From assembly GCF_001544095.1 (NCBI RefSeq), contig NZ_BCPT01000016.1, positions 1 through 64,000 on the forward strand: a stretch of DNA of 64,000 nucleotides, written 5' to 3'. A program made the translations under genes and the position numbers. The DNA comes from Enterococcus casseliflavus NBRC 100478. Its GTDB lineage: Bacteria; Bacillota; Bacilli; Lactobacillales; Enterococcaceae. The notes under the pieces were generated by a model, which saw only the letters and a list, made by a program, of their open reading frames with translations, was not told the DNA's origin and did no database searches. Shown piece by piece: positions 14,197 to 22,794 of this stretch; position 1 is the stretch's first letter, and every line of letters starts with the position of its first letter.

Positions 14197-15489
14197 TCAC
14201 CTATATCCTTTCCTTGGTTCATTATATGCTACAATTTTCTCCATATCTTTTGAAAAGTAAAACTTGATACTACTTGGATTTTCTTCGTAATTAATTATCT
14301 TCAAGTCCTTAAAAATGCCCGACCCTTGCAAAATTTTCTTGCAACATGATCCGTTAGAAGTATATTCAATATAGTAATAAAGTAAAATTTCTTCTATCAA
14401 AAACATATCCGCCCTTAAAGTATTAACAAAGAAGTGGAATTTTTCTTTTTTCAAATTGCTAGTCTCTAGAAATTGAATGATAGTTGTTACTATTTTATAG
14501 TATTGGCCTACAGAATTGAACTTCTTCTTAAATGCTGCTTCCACTGCTGATTTTCTTTTTTGTTCATCAAGAATGTTGATTTTCTTCAATTTAACAGCTA
14601 AAAGAGAACCATAAAAATCACTATATGCAGGTTTATTTTTATTATAAGCGCCACTAGCACTTTCAAGATAACCATAGCATTCGATAACATCTTTTACTGA
14701 GTAAAAATCAATTGTAGATTTATTTTCGGCATATTCTTTAGCTTTTTTAATTTTATCAATATAGTTTTTTTCTCTCTGGAATTTTTCAAAGCTATCCATA
14801 TACTTAAAATCCCATTCGGTATTATCAAACACAAGAGCATCCTTGTAGTATCTAAATTGATCTTGAATTTCCTTGGAATCTAAGTCGTTAATGATTCTTT
14901 CCATTTTCTCTTCTAATATTTCAATCAAATCTGTACTAAATTCATTAACTAATTTTATGTTTTCTGGTTTTCGAGCTATTTCTACAGCTGTATTCTGAAG
15001 TTGATAAATTAATTGATTATATATTTCTTCTTTCAACCCCTGAAAGGCTGCCATTTTCATAAGATCCAATTTTCTATTTTCTAACAACGAATATAGATAA
15101 TAAAAAGTACTATCATTATTTTCTTCTTTTCGGTTTTGTCTTTCTTCTCGTATCTGTATTCTTACAATGGCCAGAGCTATGATACCACTAAAGATCGATC
15201 CAAGGAATCCTCCCCAAAAACCGAGAAAACCATCGGCACTACTGCTCTTACTTGAATCAATAATTGTAAATAGCGTATACATTTGTATAGCCAAAAATTT
15301 TAAAAAAATAACGAGACCCCAAAAAATTAAAATGAAGAATAGGGTTTTAAAGATTCTGTTTTTCCAAACCTTCCTAATTATTTTAACCATTATAAGAGTC
15401 CTTCTTCCTTGGTTTGTTTTTTTTCTTTTTAATGTAGGTAATGAAAGATTGGTTTTTCTTACAACCTCTTTCATACTATGTGTCTTCAT
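14197..15489 (-). CDS. AbiC-like membrane protein (putative phage abortive infection)
   Basis: Residues about 50-75 and 88-115 form two transmembrane helices, then a charged helix (IQIREERQNRKEENN) leads to the soluble domain STFYYLYSLLENRKLDLMKM. Near the C-terminus, YYKIVTTIIQFLETSNLKKE and FVNTLRADMFLIEEILLYYY resemble the C-terminal part of the putAbiC family, which gives phage abortive infection. Two starts are plausible: ATG 15489 after GGAGGA, and ATG 15390 after AAGGAAGAAGGA; the second would remove a 33-residue HTH-like lead. It is coupled to the PD-(D/E)XK gene. Confidence 0.6.
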   Translation of the reverse strand: MKTHSMKEVVRKTNLSLPTLKRKKTNQGRRTLIMVKIIRKVWKNRIFKTLFFILIFWGLVIFLKFLAIQMYTLFTIIDSSKSSSADGFLGFWGGFLGSIFSGIIALAIVRIQIREERQNRKEENNDSTFYYLYSLLENRKLDLMKMAAFQGLKEEIYNQLIYQLQNTAVEIARKPENIKLVNEFSTDLIEILEEKMERIINDLDSKEIQDQFRYYKDALVFDNTEWDFKYMDSFEKFQREKNYIDKIKKAKEYAENKSTIDFYSVKDVIECYGYLESASGAYNKNKPAYSDFYGSLLAVKLKKINILDEQKRKSAVEAAFKKKFNSVGQYYKIVTTIIQFLETSNLKKEKFHFFVNTLRADMFLIEEILLYYYIEYTSNGSCCKKILQGSGIFKDLKIINYEENPSSIKFYFSKDMEKIVAYNEPRKGYR

Positions 15490-15524
15490 CAACTCTATTT
15501 TCCTCCAATAGAATTTCAAAAATT

Positions 15525-15554
15525 AAAAAAGACTATATCAGATGATATAGCCAT
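15525..15554 (-). terminator. Terminator downstream of the small peptide gene
   Basis: On the minus strand, GCTATATCA-TC-TGATATAGTC is followed by TTTTTT. It ends transcripts from the small-peptide genes to its right, so the AbiC-like pair needs its own promoter or readthrough. Confidence 0.7.
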
Positions 15555-15570
15555 ATTCTTTATAGATCTT

Positions 15571-15723
15571 TTAGTATCCCATATTGCGGGTAACATCGTT
15601 AGATGTTACGCCAATAGCATCTACAAGTTTTATCCATCCAGGAATTTTTCTTTTAGCTCCACCTGTAGTACTCATTATGTCTTTCTTGTCCATTTATTGA
15701 AATATTTCTTCGATTTCTTTCAT
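15571..15723 (-). pseudogene. Possible double-glycine-leader peptide gene with in-frame TAA
   Basis: A strong start (GGAGGAATTTTT then ATG 15723) opens MKEIEEIFQ, followed by TAA (15694-15696) and at once, in the same frame, MDKKDIMSTTGG then AKRKIPGWIKLVDAIGVTSN and a short end at TAA 15571. Read through, it gives about 50 residues with an acidic leader ending in GG and a small basic, amphipathic peptide, the form of class II bacteriocin or signalling peptides. The second ATG (15693) has no clear ribosome site. No ABC peptidase exporter is in the window. Whether it is a peptide gene at all is uncertain. Confidence 0.4.
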
Positions 15724-15785
15724 AAAAATTCCTCCGATATTATACATATTAATTGTATTCTATTCACTAAAAGAATTTTACGCTC

Positions 15786-16070
15786 TCAAAACCAGCTTGA
15801 ATCAACAGCACCTTGTAAAGTAAGTGGTCCATTTTTTGTTTCTAAGTTAAAATCCTTCGAACCTAATCCTGTAAATTCTTTAAACTTCTCTTCAAACACT
15901 ACAGGATCATTGTAAGGGTCATCATGTTTTTCCAATGTCAAAATATAATGTTTATCCTTCGGATTACTCCAGATTCCAAAACTGTTTAAAGAAGACAAAT
16001 CCAAGCTTGAAATATCAGAAGATAAAACTATTTTATACTGTCGTCTATACATAACATCATTCAACTTCAT
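15786..16070 (-). CDS. 94-residue hypothetical protein
   Basis: ATG 16070 follows AAAAGGAGG, a much better start than the upstream ATG of the longer frame. The product MKLNDVMYRRQYKIVLSSDI continues SLDLSSLNSFGIWSNPKDKH and ends LTLQGAVDSSWF; it is soluble and beta-rich by eye, with no motif I know. It is followed 60 bases later by the putative peptide gene on the same strand, so the two may be co-transcribed. It could be an accessory or immunity factor for that peptide, but nothing in the sequence proves it. Confidence 0.55.
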   Translation of the reverse strand: MKLNDVMYRRQYKIVLSSDISSLDLSSLNSFGIWSNPKDKHYILTLEKHDDPYNDPVVFEEKFKEFTGLGSKDFNLETKNGPLTLQGAVDSSWF

Positions 16071-16130
16071 CAAATACCTCCTTTTACTAATAATTTTTAT
16101 AAAATTTATTTTACGGCAATGTTCAAGCAA

Positions 16131-16638
16131 AATCCAGTAATAAATTAATTAGTTATTTTTTTATTTGAACGCGTCATTCTACTTTAATTATACGCCTTAA
16201 TAAATAGACCAATCGCTCGAATTCAGTTTATTGTCATGCTAGTAGTTTTAAAATTACGTTAAAAAACTTGTCATAAAATTTGTCTATGTGGAGAAATTTC
16301 CTTCATATCAAAGTTTACTGCATTCTGTTTCATCGAAAGTAATTTTTATGGATAAATACAGAAATGTTAAAGCAGAATTGATTCTTTAAAAAGCAAAACG
16401 TGCGGTATTCTATTCTTTATAGTATGATACCTCTTTAACTATGTATTGGTTAGAGAATCATATTTGTAGAAAACAAGATCAAAAACTTTTAAGTTTTTGA
16501 CCCCTTTTTTAATTCCTCATTTCATAGATCTTTCAGCAGCTCAATTATTTAGGTCTGAAAGTTTCTTCTTTTAGAGTATATTCAGTTGAAACTTCTTTTG
16601 ATTTGAATAAAAGAAAAATACAGATACGATCATGTTTA
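16131..16638. other. Mostly gene-free AT-rich stretch with one terminator-like hairpin
   Basis: No convincing gene. At 16479-16512 TCAAAAACTT / AAGTTTTTGA is followed by CCCCTTTTTT, a plus-strand terminator-like hairpin with no obvious gene before it. A similar, mismatched hairpin (CAAAAACCTTTAAGTTTCTG) occurs near 42103-42126 before the IS6 element. Confidence 0.5.
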
Positions 16639-16695
16639 TTAGCCAAAACAAGTAAATGTTACGCAAACAATAAACTCTATAATAGGATTGGACAT
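16639..16695 (-). CDS. 18-residue peptide, perhaps a frameshifted small membrane gene
   Basis: ATG 16695 has a perfect ribosome site (AAAGGAGGG) and encodes MSNPIIEFIVCVTFTCFG before TAA. In a neighbouring frame the hydrophobic reading continues (IYLFWLINMIVSVFFFYSNQ and more), so one frameshift may have broken a small membrane protein of about 40 residues. It is divergent from the toxin gene at 16795. Real expression is not shown. Confidence 0.35.
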   Translation of the reverse strand: MSNPIIEFIVCVTFTCFG

Positions 16696-16794
16696 TTTTT
16701 TACCCTCCTTTCATTTTTGTAAGTTGTAACTATAATTAAACATGCGTATAGTTACACTATACAACTATTGTATTATAGTGGGAGGAGATTAAAT

Positions 16795-17649
16795 TTGAGA
16801 AAAGCAGTTAGAGTATTTTTAGCAGTATTATTGCCGTGGTCGATTATTGTTGGAACAGGTGAATCAGTTGTAGCCGCAACAGATCAAAAAATAGTTAGTC
16901 AAGAAAGTTCAAATCAAGTAGATGAAACGTTACCTGACCCCATTGACGAAAACCTAAATGAAGAAGCATTAACTGCTTTTGTCTCGGAACAAATTGATGA
17001 TGGAACTGAAATAGAGTTTACAGAAGAAGGCGTTTATATCAATGGGAATTTCTATACTCCTGAGGAATTTGACCATTTACTAGAAAGTATAGAGGAACCT
17101 ACTGATTTAAGCATAGGTATTTTAGCTGATTCTACTTCAAATAGTGGACAAAGCAGAGCATTTTTTATTCCAGCTGTAGGATGGGCTTCAGTTTGGGTAT
17201 ATGGGGTTCCAGGAGTTGGTCAAATTGCTGTCGTAGCAACAGCTGCTGTAGGTGTGACTGTTGGAACATACATTTTAGGAAAAGCCATTATAAAAAGTGG
17301 ACATTGGGCTTATAATAAAATTCGAAGTCATGTAAATTCGAAACCTAGGCCAAAAACGAAAAAAAAAGTACAATACAATTATAGTAAATCAGTAACTAAG
17401 CAAGAATACACTAGCTACACATATGGCATTCCTAAGAGCCTTTTAGACGGAACCGGTCGTGTGAAATTAAAAAATATGAATCAAAAAGTTCATCGTAAGG
17501 GGGCACCTCCTGCTTGGAGAGATCCAAAAACTGGCTATACTAAAGAAAAAGATATGTCAGGCCATGCGGGGAAAGAATGGAAAATCAGAGATAAATCAGG
17601 GAAAAGAAAAGCTTCAACAGATGGAAATGGAAAGATTATATCAAAATAG
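16795..17649 (+). CDS. Secreted toxin-like protein (possibly SAR2788-type)
   Basis: I start at TTG 16795, eight bases after GGAGGA; the upstream ATG in frame has no site. The 284-residue product has a signal peptide (MRKAVRVFLAVLLPWSIIVG, cleavage near VVAA), an acidic region, a hydrophobic Gly/Ala-rich hairpin around FFIPAVGWASVWVYGVPGVG with a second helix after it, and a basic C-terminal domain with RKGAPPAWRDPKTG, GHAGKEWKIRDKSGKR and GKIISK. The last part looks like a compact catalytic toxin tail. A gene resembling DUF3885 immunity proteins follows immediately. Target and enzymatic activity are unknown; the family name is a recollection, not a search result. Confidence 0.65.
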   Translation: MRKAVRVFLAVLLPWSIIVGTGESVVAATDQKIVSQESSNQVDETLPDPIDENLNEEALTAFVSEQIDDGTEIEFTEEGVYINGNFYTPEEFDHLLESIEEPTDLSIGILADSTSNSGQSRAFFIPAVGWASVWVYGVPGVGQIAVVATAAVGVTVGTYILGKAIIKSGHWAYNKIRSHVNSKPRPKTKKKVQYNYSKSVTKQEYTSYTYGIPKSLLDGTGRVKLKNMNQKVHRKGAPPAWRDPKTGYTKEKDMSGHAGKEWKIRDKSGKRKASTDGNGKIISK

Positions 17650-17686
17650 CCTTCATATCTTTAAAGAGGTTGAGAGGAGAACTTTT

Positions 17687-18283
17687 ATGAATCCCAATAT
17701 AAGGAGCATATTTTTGTCTTCATATAATACTTACAAGCTGAAAGGTAATCTAAGATTTGAACTGGCACCTGAATCAGAAGAGAACTTTCAGAAGAGAATC
17801 GAAGCAGCAAAGAATCGGGCTAAAGCATTGCTTAATGAGGTGTTTTCTGACGAGAAAGAACTACAAATAATTATTCCAGCTTCTAAATTCTCAAGAGCTG
17901 GCTTGATACGTAAGTACCTCTACAAAGCCAACTATCAAATCGTCGATAGTTTTACTACTTCTGCTTTTGATTCATATTATGAAAATCAAGCGACTATTTT
18001 AGTCATCAATACACAGAGAAACAATGTAAGAACTGCAAAAATTATTGATGGCTTGTGCTACAGAGATTTCAATGAAGTTGGAAAATTGAGAGTAAATGAC
18101 AATCTATTTCTATATAATTCAAAGACAAATACTATTGTTAATATCTATGACGATAGGGGATGTGACATTTGGTCTAATAATATTCAAAGTCAAAAAAAAC
18201 TGTATGATAGATTTAATGATTGGATTTTAGAGTATGACAAAAATGAAATAGATTTATTTTACAGTAATATTGACGGTATCTAA
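17687..18283 (+). CDS. Probable immunity protein (DUF3885-like)
   Basis: ATG 17687 follows GAGAGGAGAA; the frame is open further upstream only because it overlaps the toxin gene end. The 198-residue protein begins MNPNIRSIFLSSYNTYKLKG and continues LRFELAPESEENFQKRIEAA, the typical opening of DUF3885 proteins, which occur beside polymorphic and secreted toxins as immunity factors. It has no signal peptide or membrane segment, so it would act in the cytoplasm. It lies 37 bases after the toxin gene and is followed by a strong terminator, so the two form one unit. Confidence 0.65.
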   Translation: MNPNIRSIFLSSYNTYKLKGNLRFELAPESEENFQKRIEAAKNRAKALLNEVFSDEKELQIIIPASKFSRAGLIRKYLYKANYQIVDSFTTSAFDSYYENQATILVINTQRNNVRTAKIIDGLCYRDFNEVGKLRVNDNLFLYNSKTNTIVNIYDDRGCDIWSNNIQSQKKLYDRFNDWILEYDKNEIDLFYSNIDGI

Positions 18284-18321
18284 GAGAGACAAACGATAGA
18301 AAACTTATAGTACTATAGCAC

Positions 18322-18363
18322 AAAGGCACTCCCCAACCACAACGGAAGGGAGCGCCTTTTTTA
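18322..18363 (+). terminator. Terminator of the toxin/immunity operon
   Basis: AAAGGCACTCCC pairs with GGGAGCGCCTTT (one mismatch) and is followed by a T-run. Confidence 0.85.
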
Positions 18364-18452
18364 TGCTAGTTGTGACTGCTAGCATGTGAGTTGGATACCA
18401 ACTTGCTTAGTTGTCGTCTTTGTCTTTCTCACTCAACTGTTGTAAATTTAAA

Positions 18453-18530
18453 GTGTACCCTAAATACACATTGATATTATGTTGAAAAATCTAGCGTTCT
18501 GACGTATGATTAGGGTGTATTTTAAATGCT
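18453..18530. promoter_or_regulatory. Candidate res site for the adjacent resolvase
   Basis: GTGTACCCTAAATACAC (18453-18469) is an imperfect palindrome, and the related inverted element AGGGTGTATTTTA lies at 18512-18524. Their spacing and place just before the resolvase gene fit subsites of a res region, where the enzyme both recombines and represses its own promoter. Confidence 0.5.
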
Positions 18531-18551
18531 TAAGAAAAGTAGGAAATAAAT

Positions 18552-19166
18552 TTGAAAATTGCTTATATTCGAGTTTCATCCATCGATCAAAATGAACAAC
18601 GCCAAATTGAAGAAATGGAAAAGTTTGGCGCTGAAAAAATTTTTATAGAAAAGCAATCTGGAGCAACTATCAGTCATCGGCCAATTTTTCAGGAAGCTTT
18701 AGATTTTGTCAGAGAGCAAGATATTTTTATTGTAGAAGCCATTGATCGACTTGGACGAAATTATGACGAAATTATCGATTCAGTTAATTATCTAAAGAAG
18801 AAGAATGTGCGACTTATTATCACCAGTTTACCAATCATGGCTGAAGCAATCGGAAATCCTCTCCTGGATAAATTCATCAAAGACTTAATCATTCAAATCT
18901 TAGCCATGATTGCCGAACAAGAGCGTACTGAATCTAAACGACGCCAGGCACAAGGAATTAAGATTGCTAAAGCAAACGGCGTCTATAAAGGTCGTCCTAA
19001 GTTATACAGTGCAGAAACAAAAGATCCTCAGCGACGCCTTGTTTATAAAAGCATCGTTCAGGATCTGGAGAATGGAGTTGCTATCTCAAAGATTGCAAAA
19101 GACTATAATGTGACTAGGCAAACAGTTTACCGAATAAAAAAAGAAATGGATCAACTAATTGTATGA
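18552..19166 (+). CDS. Serine resolvase
   Basis: A 204-residue small serine recombinase. [18 protein letters not shown] carries the nucleophilic Ser near residue 9, EAIDRLGRN the conserved Arg region, and [20 protein letters not shown] leads to the C-terminal HTH ([20 protein letters not shown]). The start is TTG 18552 behind AGGAAA. Such enzymes resolve plasmid multimers. It differs clearly from the Inc18 resolvase remnant near 54177-54594, so the plasmid has carried two resolution systems. Confidence 0.9.
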   Translation: MKIAYIRVSSIDQNEQRQIEEMEKFGAEKIFIEKQSGATISHRPIFQEALDFVREQDIFIVEAIDRLGRNYDEIIDSVNYLKKKNVRLIITSLPIMAEAIGNPLLDKFIKDLIIQILAMIAEQERTESKRRQAQGIKIAKANGVYKGRPKLYSAETKDPQRRLVYKSIVQDLENGVAISKIAKDYNVTRQTVYRIKKEMDQLIV

Positions 19167-19241
19167 TTTCTTTTTTAAATCACGTAATTATGAATAGCTT
19201 TGTTATCAAGATAGCCAATCAAGTAAAATTCATCTAGCTAA

Positions 19242-19292
19242 GTTGATTATATTTATGATAACGAGAAATTAGTTGACATAAATATAATCAAC
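19242..19292. repeat. Perfect 16-bp inverted repeat
   Basis: GTTGATTATATTTATG (19242-19257) and its exact complement (19277-19292) with a 19-base spacer. No T-tract follows, so a terminator is unlikely. It lies between the resolvase and gajB. Confidence 0.65.
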
Positions 19293-19380
19293 ACAATAAT
19301 CATGCTGATTTAAAGCTATTTATCACCGATAACTTTGTATAATATATCTTATGTAAACTAATATGTTTTTTAAAATTACT

Positions 19381-19435
19381 ATTAAAATCGTTGCAAAACA
19401 CTAATAGGAATAAAAATTGTTGCAACGATTTTAAT
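19381..19435 (-). terminator. Long hairpin after gajB
   Basis: ATTAAAATCGTTGCAA (19381-19396) pairs perfectly with 19420-19435. It starts 12 bases after the gajB stop, and the arm itself ends in a T-rich run on the minus strand, so it can terminate the defence operon. Confidence 0.65.
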
Positions 19436-19446
19436 ATTATTTTCGC

Positions 19447-21012
19447 TTATATCCAATTTTCATAGTTTCTTAAGTTAGCTAAGCCATTTCGTGATAAAAA
19501 TATAGAATCACTCGCAGGTTTATAATCCAGTTGTCGAATTCTATATCTCTCAGTTCCAATTAGAAAATATACTGCTTTTTTACCACGTGTCAAACCAACA
19601 TAATGCAAATTTTCATCTGTTTCTAATTCTTTATATTTATTATTATACTCTTGGGGTATTATATATCTGTAACAATCCATTAAGAAAACCACATCAAATT
19701 CTAGCCCTTTGGATTTATGGTAATTCATAACTTGAATTTCATTTTTTTCCGCAGGTTTAAAAGTATCTAATAAAAATTTATCTTTTAATACATGAATCAA
19801 TTCATTTTTATTTTGATCAGTAACTAACCTGTTTTTTGCTGCAGAATAAATCGAACAAATTAAATTAACTTCAAAAAATAGCTCTTCTGGTTTTTTAGAA
19901 AATAGCAAATCAACTTTTTTTCTCATTTCTTTGTATAATTCTTGATTACGATGTGAGTTTATTAATTCTTCTACACACTCTTTTTTTGTAGTTTCCTTTT
20001 TCCTATATAGAAAAAATCTAGTTAGTAGCTGCGTACAAAATCTACTAAAGTCATCTTCTTTTTTAAATGCTACTAAACTATAATCTTTACTAGGAATTTT
20101 CAAAAATTGGGCTACTCTACTAACCATTTCATTGGTACGACAAAAGATAGCCATATTTGACATCTTTTCAACCCTATATTTATTTTTAATGTCAGAAATA
20201 TTACTTTCTAAGCACTCAACTATGTTTTTCTCGTTTCCTCTAATATTCACTTTGGTTATCCTTAAATCCTCATTCGCTTGAGGTAGATGCTTAGCATTTT
20301 TAAATCGCATAGCATAATCAACAATAGTTTGATGTGATCGATGATTTATAGTCAATTCAAAAGAGGTAAAACTATTATCACTGATCAACTCTCTTAAAAA
20401 TTCAGGATTAGCATCCGTAAAACTACTATATATTGATTGATCGACATCTCCGACTGCGACTAACTTTATTCCTTGTTGTGAAAGAAACCTCCATATTAAA
20501 TGTTGGTTTTTTTTGCAATCTTGATATTCATCTACAAATATCATTTTATATTTAGCCTTTAAATAATTCACGCATTCAGGAACTTTAATTAAAATAAAAT
20601 AAGATATATCGGCAATATCATTTAGACTTATCTTACCAACTTCTAATTGCTGTGTATAATAATCGTCATCTTTATTTTTATTATCGCTATGTCCAACCAA
20701 TTCAAAATCTTCGATATTTTTCTCAACAATAAACTTTGAAAATGGAAATATAATCTCATTGAGACAAAACTTATCAATAGTTCCAATAAATAAGTTTCTT
20801 TTATTTTCCCCTTTTAATCGACTTTTTATTTCTTCTGCTGCTTTATTAGTGAATGATATTGCAACTAATCCCTCATAGTTTTTCAAATCTTTACTATGTC
20901 GTTTAATCTTTTCTACAATTGTGAACGTTTTACCACTTCCTGGACAAGCAGTGACTACACAATTGTTATCACTATTAATTACTCTAATTTGTTCTGTTGT
21001 TGGCTTTTTCAT
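19447..21012 (-). CDS. gajB: Gabija defence helicase GajB (UvrD-like)
   Basis: A superfamily 1 helicase of about 521 residues. Motifs are TACPGSGKTFTI (Walker A), ISFTNKAAEEI, FVDEYQDCKKNQ (Walker B), AVGDVDQSIYSS and, near the end, YHKSKGLEFDVVFLMDC and YVGLTRGKKAVY. Size and position after a TOPRIM ATPase gene match GajB, which in Gabija binds GajA and is needed for phage resistance. The start is ATG 21012 behind GTGGGAG; it overlaps the gajA end. A GTG five codons earlier is the alternative. All helicase motifs appear intact. Confidence 0.85.
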   Translation of the reverse strand: MKKPTTEQIRVINSDNNCVVTACPGSGKTFTIVEKIKRHSKDLKNYEGLVAISFTNKAAEEIKSRLKGENKRNLFIGTIDKFCLNEIIFPFSKFIVEKNIEDFELVGHSDNKNKDDDYYTQQLEVGKISLNDIADISYFILIKVPECVNYLKAKYKMIFVDEYQDCKKNQHLIWRFLSQQGIKLVAVGDVDQSIYSSFTDANPEFLRELISDNSFTSFELTINHRSHQTIVDYAMRFKNAKHLPQANEDLRITKVNIRGNEKNIVECLESNISDIKNKYRVEKMSNMAIFCRTNEMVSRVAQFLKIPSKDYSLVAFKKEDDFSRFCTQLLTRFFLYRKKETTKKECVEELINSHRNQELYKEMRKKVDLLFSKKPEELFFEVNLICSIYSAAKNRLVTDQNKNELIHVLKDKFLLDTFKPAEKNEIQVMNYHKSKGLEFDVVFLMDCYRYIIPQEYNNKYKELETDENLHYVGLTRGKKAVYFLIGTERYRIRQLDYKPASDSIFLSRNGLANLRNYENWI

Positions 21013-22766
21013 TCTTGATTCTCCCACTCTAATCCATAAACTTCTTTAAAAAGATAAGAGATAGGTTTAAAAATATCTTTGTCTTTTAGAGAAGTAAAAG
21101 AAATTTCCCTTCTCACAAAATCGTACATATTAGTAGCTTTTTTTTCTTTCAACTTTTTTATTAACGTTTTTCGGCAATTTTTATCCCAGCCTTCACTTAA
21201 GGCGAGTTGACAAACTAAATCTTCTTCTAAATCTGTATCTGCCAAAAATAATCCTTTACTTTCAAAAATATCTTTTAATTCGGCAATTTTCTGGCTTTTA
21301 GATGCTGGAACAATTTTTGGTTCCTCCTGAGACTCTACAACCCACTCAAGATCGATTTCATTATAATCAGTAATTGCTCTTTCATCATTAATTACTTTAT
21401 CTCTAAATAACTTATGCAATCTATTTACTCCTGAGCAATAGTGATACGATTTACCGTCTCTTTTTTTATTAAAGATATCATTATCCGTCCTAAGACTAAA
21501 TGGTATCTCTAATAACTGACACATTTTGATAAAAGGTGCAAATCCTACTCCAGCTGTAGATATTATGGAAAAGTTATAAAAATCTAAATCAATATCTAAA
21601 TCATTACATAACGCTTGATAGAATATCTTTTCCGAAGGCCCTTCAACGAGGATCATTCCGTCAACGAAAAATAAATCTGATGTAATTAAATCCAATCTAT
21701 AGTTGAATTCATCAAAACCCACAGAAATTTTTTCGCTTGCTCCATTAGAAGCAGCTGTAGTTTTCCCATCATTTTTCTTTAATTTTATAATATCTTTAGG
21801 TATAAAATCTGTTCCTATGAATGGGGAATGCGAAGTAAGAAATATTTGAGAATCAAACTTATCCATAATGTAAGAGGACAGTTTACGTTGCTGATGAGGA
21901 TGTAAATGAGATTCTGGTTCTTCAATCGCATAGAAACATACATATTCATCTGAGTTATCATTTAGTGCTTGCTTGGAAACCCAAGTAGCTAAAAAAATCT
22001 GATTATTCTTCCCATCTCCTCCAACTCCTATTTTCTGTCCGTCTTCCTTAAATGATAAACTTACATCGGATAAAATTTTAGACATATCAGTTTCCGGAAC
22101 TGTAAATCCTAAAGCACCTTTACTATGATGAGTAGATATCTCTTTGAGTTCATCATTCACAACATCCAATGCTTTTTCAATATAACTTAATTCCTCAATT
22201 GATTTATTTATTCGAGATAATTTTGCTTGTAATCTTTTTTCAAGAACATTATCTTTTTCTATTTGCTCTTCTTTCCTCGATTTTTTTGCATTGACTAAAA
22301 GAGTACTTTTTTCTTTTTTAATAAATTTATTTAAGTCACGATTAGTATCGACACATTCCATAAATAAGCGTCTAATGTAAAATCTATTTTCGAAGGCTGT
22401 CATAGTCTCACTATTAAAGCCACAATAAATTACGTATGGTTTCCCCTTTTCCTTAAAAAACTTAATTATCATTTTATCTTCTTTTATTAGACCTTTAAAA
22501 GTTGAGACTAAACAATCTTCTATAATGTTTTCTAAGTGTACTTCAATAGAAATTTGATTAGTAGAAGAACGGATGCAGTAGTCACTATCAAATAATTCTA
22601 AATCGCTTTCACTAATCTTTTTATCGAAAAGAAGCCGTAACGCGTATATCAAATTAGTATTTCCTACATCATTTGCACCTATTATTAATGATTTTTTCGC
22701 TACATTTATTGTAGCATCTTCAAAACTTCGGAAACCTTTAATTTTAATACAATTTATTTTCGTCAA
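21009..22766 (-). CDS. gajA: Gabija defence nuclease GajA (OLD family) with altered Walker A
   Basis: A 585-residue OLD-family protein: N-terminal ABC-type ATPase (INCIKIKGFRSFEDATINV, later FYAIEEPESHLHPHQQRK, LTSHSPF) and C-terminal TOPRIM nuclease (MILVEGPSEKIFYQ, SLRTDNDIF). The Walker A reads GANDVGNTN, with Asn36 where Lys is expected; the codon is AAT. In Gabija, GajA is a nucleotide-sensing DNA-nicking enzyme that forms a complex with GajB. Start TTG 22766 is set by GGAGGAAATAAC. The gene follows fic by 28 bases and overlaps gajB, so the three form an operon. Known GajA needs free nucleotide for inhibition, so loss of this Lys could alter regulation. Confidence 0.85.
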   Translation of the reverse strand: MTKINCIKIKGFRSFEDATINVAKKSLIIGANDVGNTNLIYALRLLFDKKISESDLELFDSDYCIRSSTNQISIEVHLENIIEDCLVSTFKGLIKEDKMIIKFFKEKGKPYVIYCGFNSETMTAFENRFYIRRLFMECVDTNRDLNKFIKKEKSTLLVNAKKSRKEEQIEKDNVLEKRLQAKLSRINKSIEELSYIEKALDVVNDELKEISTHHSKGALGFTVPETDMSKILSDVSLSFKEDGQKIGVGGDGKNNQIFLATWVSKQALNDNSDEYVCFYAIEEPESHLHPHQQRKLSSYIMDKFDSQIFLTSHSPFIGTDFIPKDIIKLKKNDGKTTAASNGASEKISVGFDEFNYRLDLITSDLFFVDGMILVEGPSEKIFYQALCNDLDIDLDFYNFSIISTAGVGFAPFIKMCQLLEIPFSLRTDNDIFNKKRDGKSYHYCSGVNRLHKLFRDKVINDERAITDYNEIDLEWVVESQEEPKIVPASKSQKIAELKDIFESKGLFLADTDLEEDLVCQLALSEGWDKNCRKTLIKKLKEKKATNMYDFVRREISFTSLKDKDIFKPISYLFKEVYGLEWENQE

Positions 22767-22794
22767 GTTATTTCCTCCTCGATGTCATTTGAAT

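Noticed and set aside
15167-15915. Long plus-strand frames opposite the AbiC-like and small-peptide genes
   Set aside because: They are opposite genes with good ribosome sites, have low-complexity hydrophobic translation and no start signals.
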